Shown in pieces: positions 61,101-64,000 of a stretch of 64,000 nt of DNA. A program made the position numbers and the translations under genes. The DNA comes from Chromobotia macracanthus. Lineage: Eukaryota; Chordata; Actinopteri; Cypriniformes; Botiidae. The notes beneath the pieces are model-generated. The model ran no database searches. It had not been told where the DNA came from and saw nothing but the letters and a program-made list of their open reading frames with translations. The stretch lies in contig JAZGTH010000072.1 in the NCBI GenBank assembly GCA_036877525.1, positions 5,914,501 to 5,978,500 on the forward strand, read 5' to 3'. Every line of letters begins with the position of its first letter. Within the stretch, counting starts at the first letter, position 1.

Positions 61101-62987
61101 GCTTGTGAAAGTATTTCAGTACAGTAGACTTTCTGTTCTCAAAACGGAGACCAAATATTCATCCCTGCTTTTGCTTAACTGTGAAATTGTGGTGAATGGA
61201 AACTGAATAAAAAACTCTTCTAGAGTTCACATTAAGACATATGATGGGAACATAAACATGTAGTGAACAGAGAGTATGAGGCAGATAACAGTGTGTACAG
61301 ATAATCTGATGCAGTACATGAGCCACTGCAGTCAGGATTGAGAACACAGAGCTCAAATACCCATAATCCTTTACTTTACACACACTCGTTTCTGTGTTTC
61401 TTTTTGTCTGTGGCTGTTCAGAATAGATCAGTTCACTAGCAAGCAGCTTATTGCCTACAGAGCAGTACAATATGTATAGTTTTATTAAATAGTATACACT
61501 GCATAAGGAATCATTAATAATGAAACATTTAGTAAGAAATAAAAAAACTTTTTTTCCTGATCTATGATCCACATAGACACTTCAGCTGTGCACAGGCTCT
61601 TAAAAATCAGATAGCTCATAATAATCCAAAACTCAAGCTGTCTGGAAGTCAAGTGGGGATTTGAGCCCCCCAAATACACACTTAACACACTTAGTTAATA
61701 ACCAGCCAAATCACATATTAACCACACAGCAAAGACTTAACAACCACTTACAACCCTTAAAAACTGCATAGCAACACCCTGGCAACCACTCACATCACAC
61801 TAGCATCATTTTTGCAGGCCATTTTTGTACAGGAAAGCACCTCTCATCCTACAGCATGTCTAGGTGTAGATGTAATGCAGTATTTAATGTAGTTTAGTCA
61901 GTCTTACATAAGAGTTTTATGAATCTGTTCAATGGCGTCCTCCAGATCCTCTTTCTGGTCCGGAACAAAGCGATATTCTGACACGTAACCGGGGGTGTGT
62001 TTGTATGGATCATAATCTCCCAGCTCAGCTGTGAGGAAACGATGAACAGAAGATCATTAAGCTGTAATTTTCCAATTATATTTTAATAATATTAATTAAT
62101 TTCCTGATTACAAAATAAATAATACAACTTTGTATATATAAACAAATAAAAGACGTGTGCGACTTGTGTGCGCTTGTGTACATACACTGAATGGCAAGAG
62201 CTGCTAGCTGGGCACTGATATTAAATGGACATGGAAGTCTTCCCTGGAGGATATCCTGCTTTATCTGCAGAAAGAACTGATACCTGACACAACACAAGAA
62301 AAACACAAACACACACACACACACACAAAGAGAGACAGACAGACAGAGAGAGACACACACACACACACAAAGAGAGACAGACAGACACACAGTATTAGAG
62401 ATACAATACAATACAATACAATAAAGGAAACTGCAACATCATCCAATCACACCAGTTAACACTTCTGATAATATTCATATTATTTAAACAACTTAATCTC
62501 ACATTCTTAAACTCTGTGTTTTACTGCTGATTTATTTTTAATGTTACACACCTTGTAATTTCCTCTTTCAGTTTACAAGGATCTTCAGCATAAAATTTCA
62601 CCCCAAAGTAAAGAGTGTACGGAGGTCCAGCTGAAAAAACACAAAAGAATACAAACTTTACTTACTGCAGGTCTAAACATAAACACACACACACGTGTAG
62701 TTTACCTGAATAATTCTGTTTAAATTATCATTTGAAAAGCAATATTAGTTTTATCAGGAGGACTTAAAAGAATAATTCCAGCATCATCTCCTGCTGGACT
62801 GCTCCCTTTAAATAGACACAGAAGATGAGAGGTTCATTATTAGCTCAGTATGTTTTATTCTGTTAAGCAGACAGAATTAAAGGCCAGATCAGGATACATC
62901 ATTCAGTGTTTAACAGAAAAGCAGTGCAAACTTACTTGTTATTAAATCTTTGTGTTCAGAGAGTGTTTTAGAGGGATCCAGCCAATA
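52195..62987 (-). CDS. epb41l4a: EPB41L4A, band 4.1-like protein 4A (all but the N-terminal exons)
   Basis: Twenty-one in-phase exons (1,830 nt, 609 aa): 62987-62936, 62630-62552, 62283-62186, 62028-61908, 60060-59973, 59786-59698, 59583-59520, 59082-58991, 57708-57631, 57473-57352, 56583-56496, 56139-56059, 55515-55402, 54456-54406, 54182-54105, 53891-53775, 53603-53556, 53474-53406, 52865-52755, 52627-52549, 52305-52195 (stop 52197-52195). The first nine encode FERM lobes F1(part)-F3 and the start of the FERM-adjacent region: [65 protein letters not shown]. Then come a low-complexity Ser/Arg-rich region and the conserved tail [30 protein letters not shown] and ARVKTET. The C-terminal TET-like residues could suit a PDZ ligand. 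FERM proteins of this group link membranes to cytoskeleton and polarity machinery. About 75 N-terminal residues (start of F1) lie beyond 64000. Confidence 0.96.
52391..52421. repeat. Perfect 14-bp inverted repeat, 3-nt loop
   Basis: ACCTTATTAACATT-AAG-AATGTTAATAAGGT in the last intron of EPB41L4A (52306-52548). Arms match at all 14 positions. Confidence 0.95.
56204..56246. repeat. Perfect 20-bp inverted repeat, 3-nt loop
   Basis: The left arm (TTATATGACAGTCTATAAAA, 56204-56223) and right arm (56227-56246) are exact reverse complements around ACC, in the EPB41L4A intron between exons 56496 and 56139. Confidence 0.95.
60880..61080. other. Non-repetitive GC-rich island in an EPB41L4A intron (possible conserved noncoding element)
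   Basis: The segment has a CG-rich head (GGGCGGGCGAGCGGGGCGGG near 60899) and a balanced-composition body containing CATTTGCAG, AAATGCATTCA and CTGCATATTGC homeodomain/POU-like motifs. It stands out from AT-rich intron on both sides. No exon of EPB41L4A is expected here. Conservation cannot be judged without alignment. Confidence 0.35.
62302..62392. repeat. (CA)n / (GACA)n microsatellite
   Basis: Mixed CA, GAGA and GACA repeats directly upstream (gene sense) of EPB41L4A exon 62283-62186. Confidence 0.9.
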
Positions 62988-64000
62988 CTGTAAACAGCAT
63001 ACATACAAACAACAGAAGAAAAACAGAGAAATTTGATCAGTAATATCCTAAATCACATAATACATCAAGAACACAACAGACAGCATGGAACAGTTGCATG
63101 GTATTTTGATTGCTGCATCTCTGTCCTAATAAAGACATTTGACTGTATTTCCTGAATCTGAGCGAGAGGAGAAACACTTTCAGCTGGTCTATCATGCAGG
63201 TTTGGCTATAAAAACTGTCCTGAAACGTGCTTGCTAAAAATGTGCTTTCAAGTTGTTTTGGTCCACATCAATAAAACATGAGTATGAGCACGTCAGAGCA
63301 TGCAGTCCAGAACTGCGTCTGAACATCTGCAGCCCTGCTGTTGAATGTCTACATGATTAACTGTATCACAGCTCTCCTGAAGAAACCCAGAGACACCGTC
63401 TATGTGATCACTTCAATGTGCAGAAGCTAATTCCTGGAGGAGGAGTGATTTCTTCTGCTTCTGTGTGACAGCAGACAACACTACAACTCACCTTTAAACC
63501 ATCCAGAGGTTCTGAAGAATAAGCGTTGCTTCTTGCAAAACTGTTCTGGTCTGTAGGACGTTTTTATTGTGCGTCAAGTAAAAATCTGTTTGCTAAGATT
63601 TGATTTCTAAAAATGCAGCACAACTGTAACAAATCAAATATGGGGACATAAATATTTTTAAAATGTGCTGATGGATTTTTAAAATGTGTATTTTTAAAAT
63701 GTGCGGATGGATTTGTCTCGCAGACAAGAGTTCTGCCATTTTATGATCATGCAAATAAACGTTCCTGAAGTACTTCTAACCAGCGAGTTAAACATGTCGA
63801 GGTTTACTGCACGCTCTTAACATGCACAAAAGAGGGACAGAGAGAGAGAGAGAGAGAACCACAGGAAACGAGTGAAGCTGTGTGCGTGTGTGTGCGCAGA
63901 CAGAAACAGGATTAGAGCTGTGTTTGATTCAATTAGAATACGTTAATTGAATCGGTGAGTCTCATGTAATAATCACATCAGAGCAGATGGTGGGTTCACT
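62988..64000. other. EPB41L4A upstream intron, no exon seen
   Basis: The next upstream exon (start of the F1 lobe) was not found before the right edge. An (AG)n run lies at 63838-63857. The rest is AT-rich intron. Confidence 0.5.

Overview
This is a vertebrate nuclear window, almost certainly a ray-finned (teleost) fish. It carries intron-rich genes with short GT-AG introns and an AT-rich background. It also has large minisatellites and a tRNA-derived SINE of a kind I associate with cyprinid fishes; that order-level guess is moderate. There are no bacterial genes, phage or CRISPR.

Layout. On the minus strand, 1-3132 holds the first five coding exons of WDR70; the WD-repeat part lies off the left edge. 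Also on the minus strand, 4407-12700 holds a complete 33-exon NUP155 (about 1,390 aa), with a probable untranslated first exon at about 13155. From 13155 to 19975 there is a 6.8 kb compound satellite: a 40-bp minisatellite, then 20/21-bp arrays interrupted by 13 copies of a GC-rich promoter-like module. A tRNA-Ala-derived SINE sits at about 20290-20372. On the plus strand, 20763-29823 holds SGSM1 (25 exons, RUN plus TBC Rab-GAP) with an apparent 1-nt frameshift in exon 4. TRIAP1 (plus, 31592/31628-32140) and SRSF9 (minus, 33262-34795) converge. GAL3ST1 (plus) runs 38300-40164 with two alternative membrane-anchor N-termini. An unrecognised plus-strand transcription unit, about 40850-45250, has a GC-rich promoter, clean splice sites and a 36-codon ORF. 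A 28-bp AT-rich minisatellite fills 47287-50408. EPB41L4A (minus, 52195 to beyond 62987) supplies 21 exons, with the N-terminal FERM exons off the right edge.

The genes do not form one pathway; they are housekeeping or membrane genes in conserved vertebrate neighbourhoods (WDR70-NUP155; TRIAP1-SRSF9). Exon calls rest on translated homology recalled from the families, splice consensus and reading-phase continuity. For NUP155, EPB41L4A and SRSF9 the exon lengths sum in frame. For SGSM1 they miss by exactly one base, at the frameshift. The best leads are the amplified promoter-like satellite next to NUP155, the dual N-terminus of GAL3ST1, the unknown small-ORF gene, the SGSM1 frameshift and a U12-like intron in NUP155.
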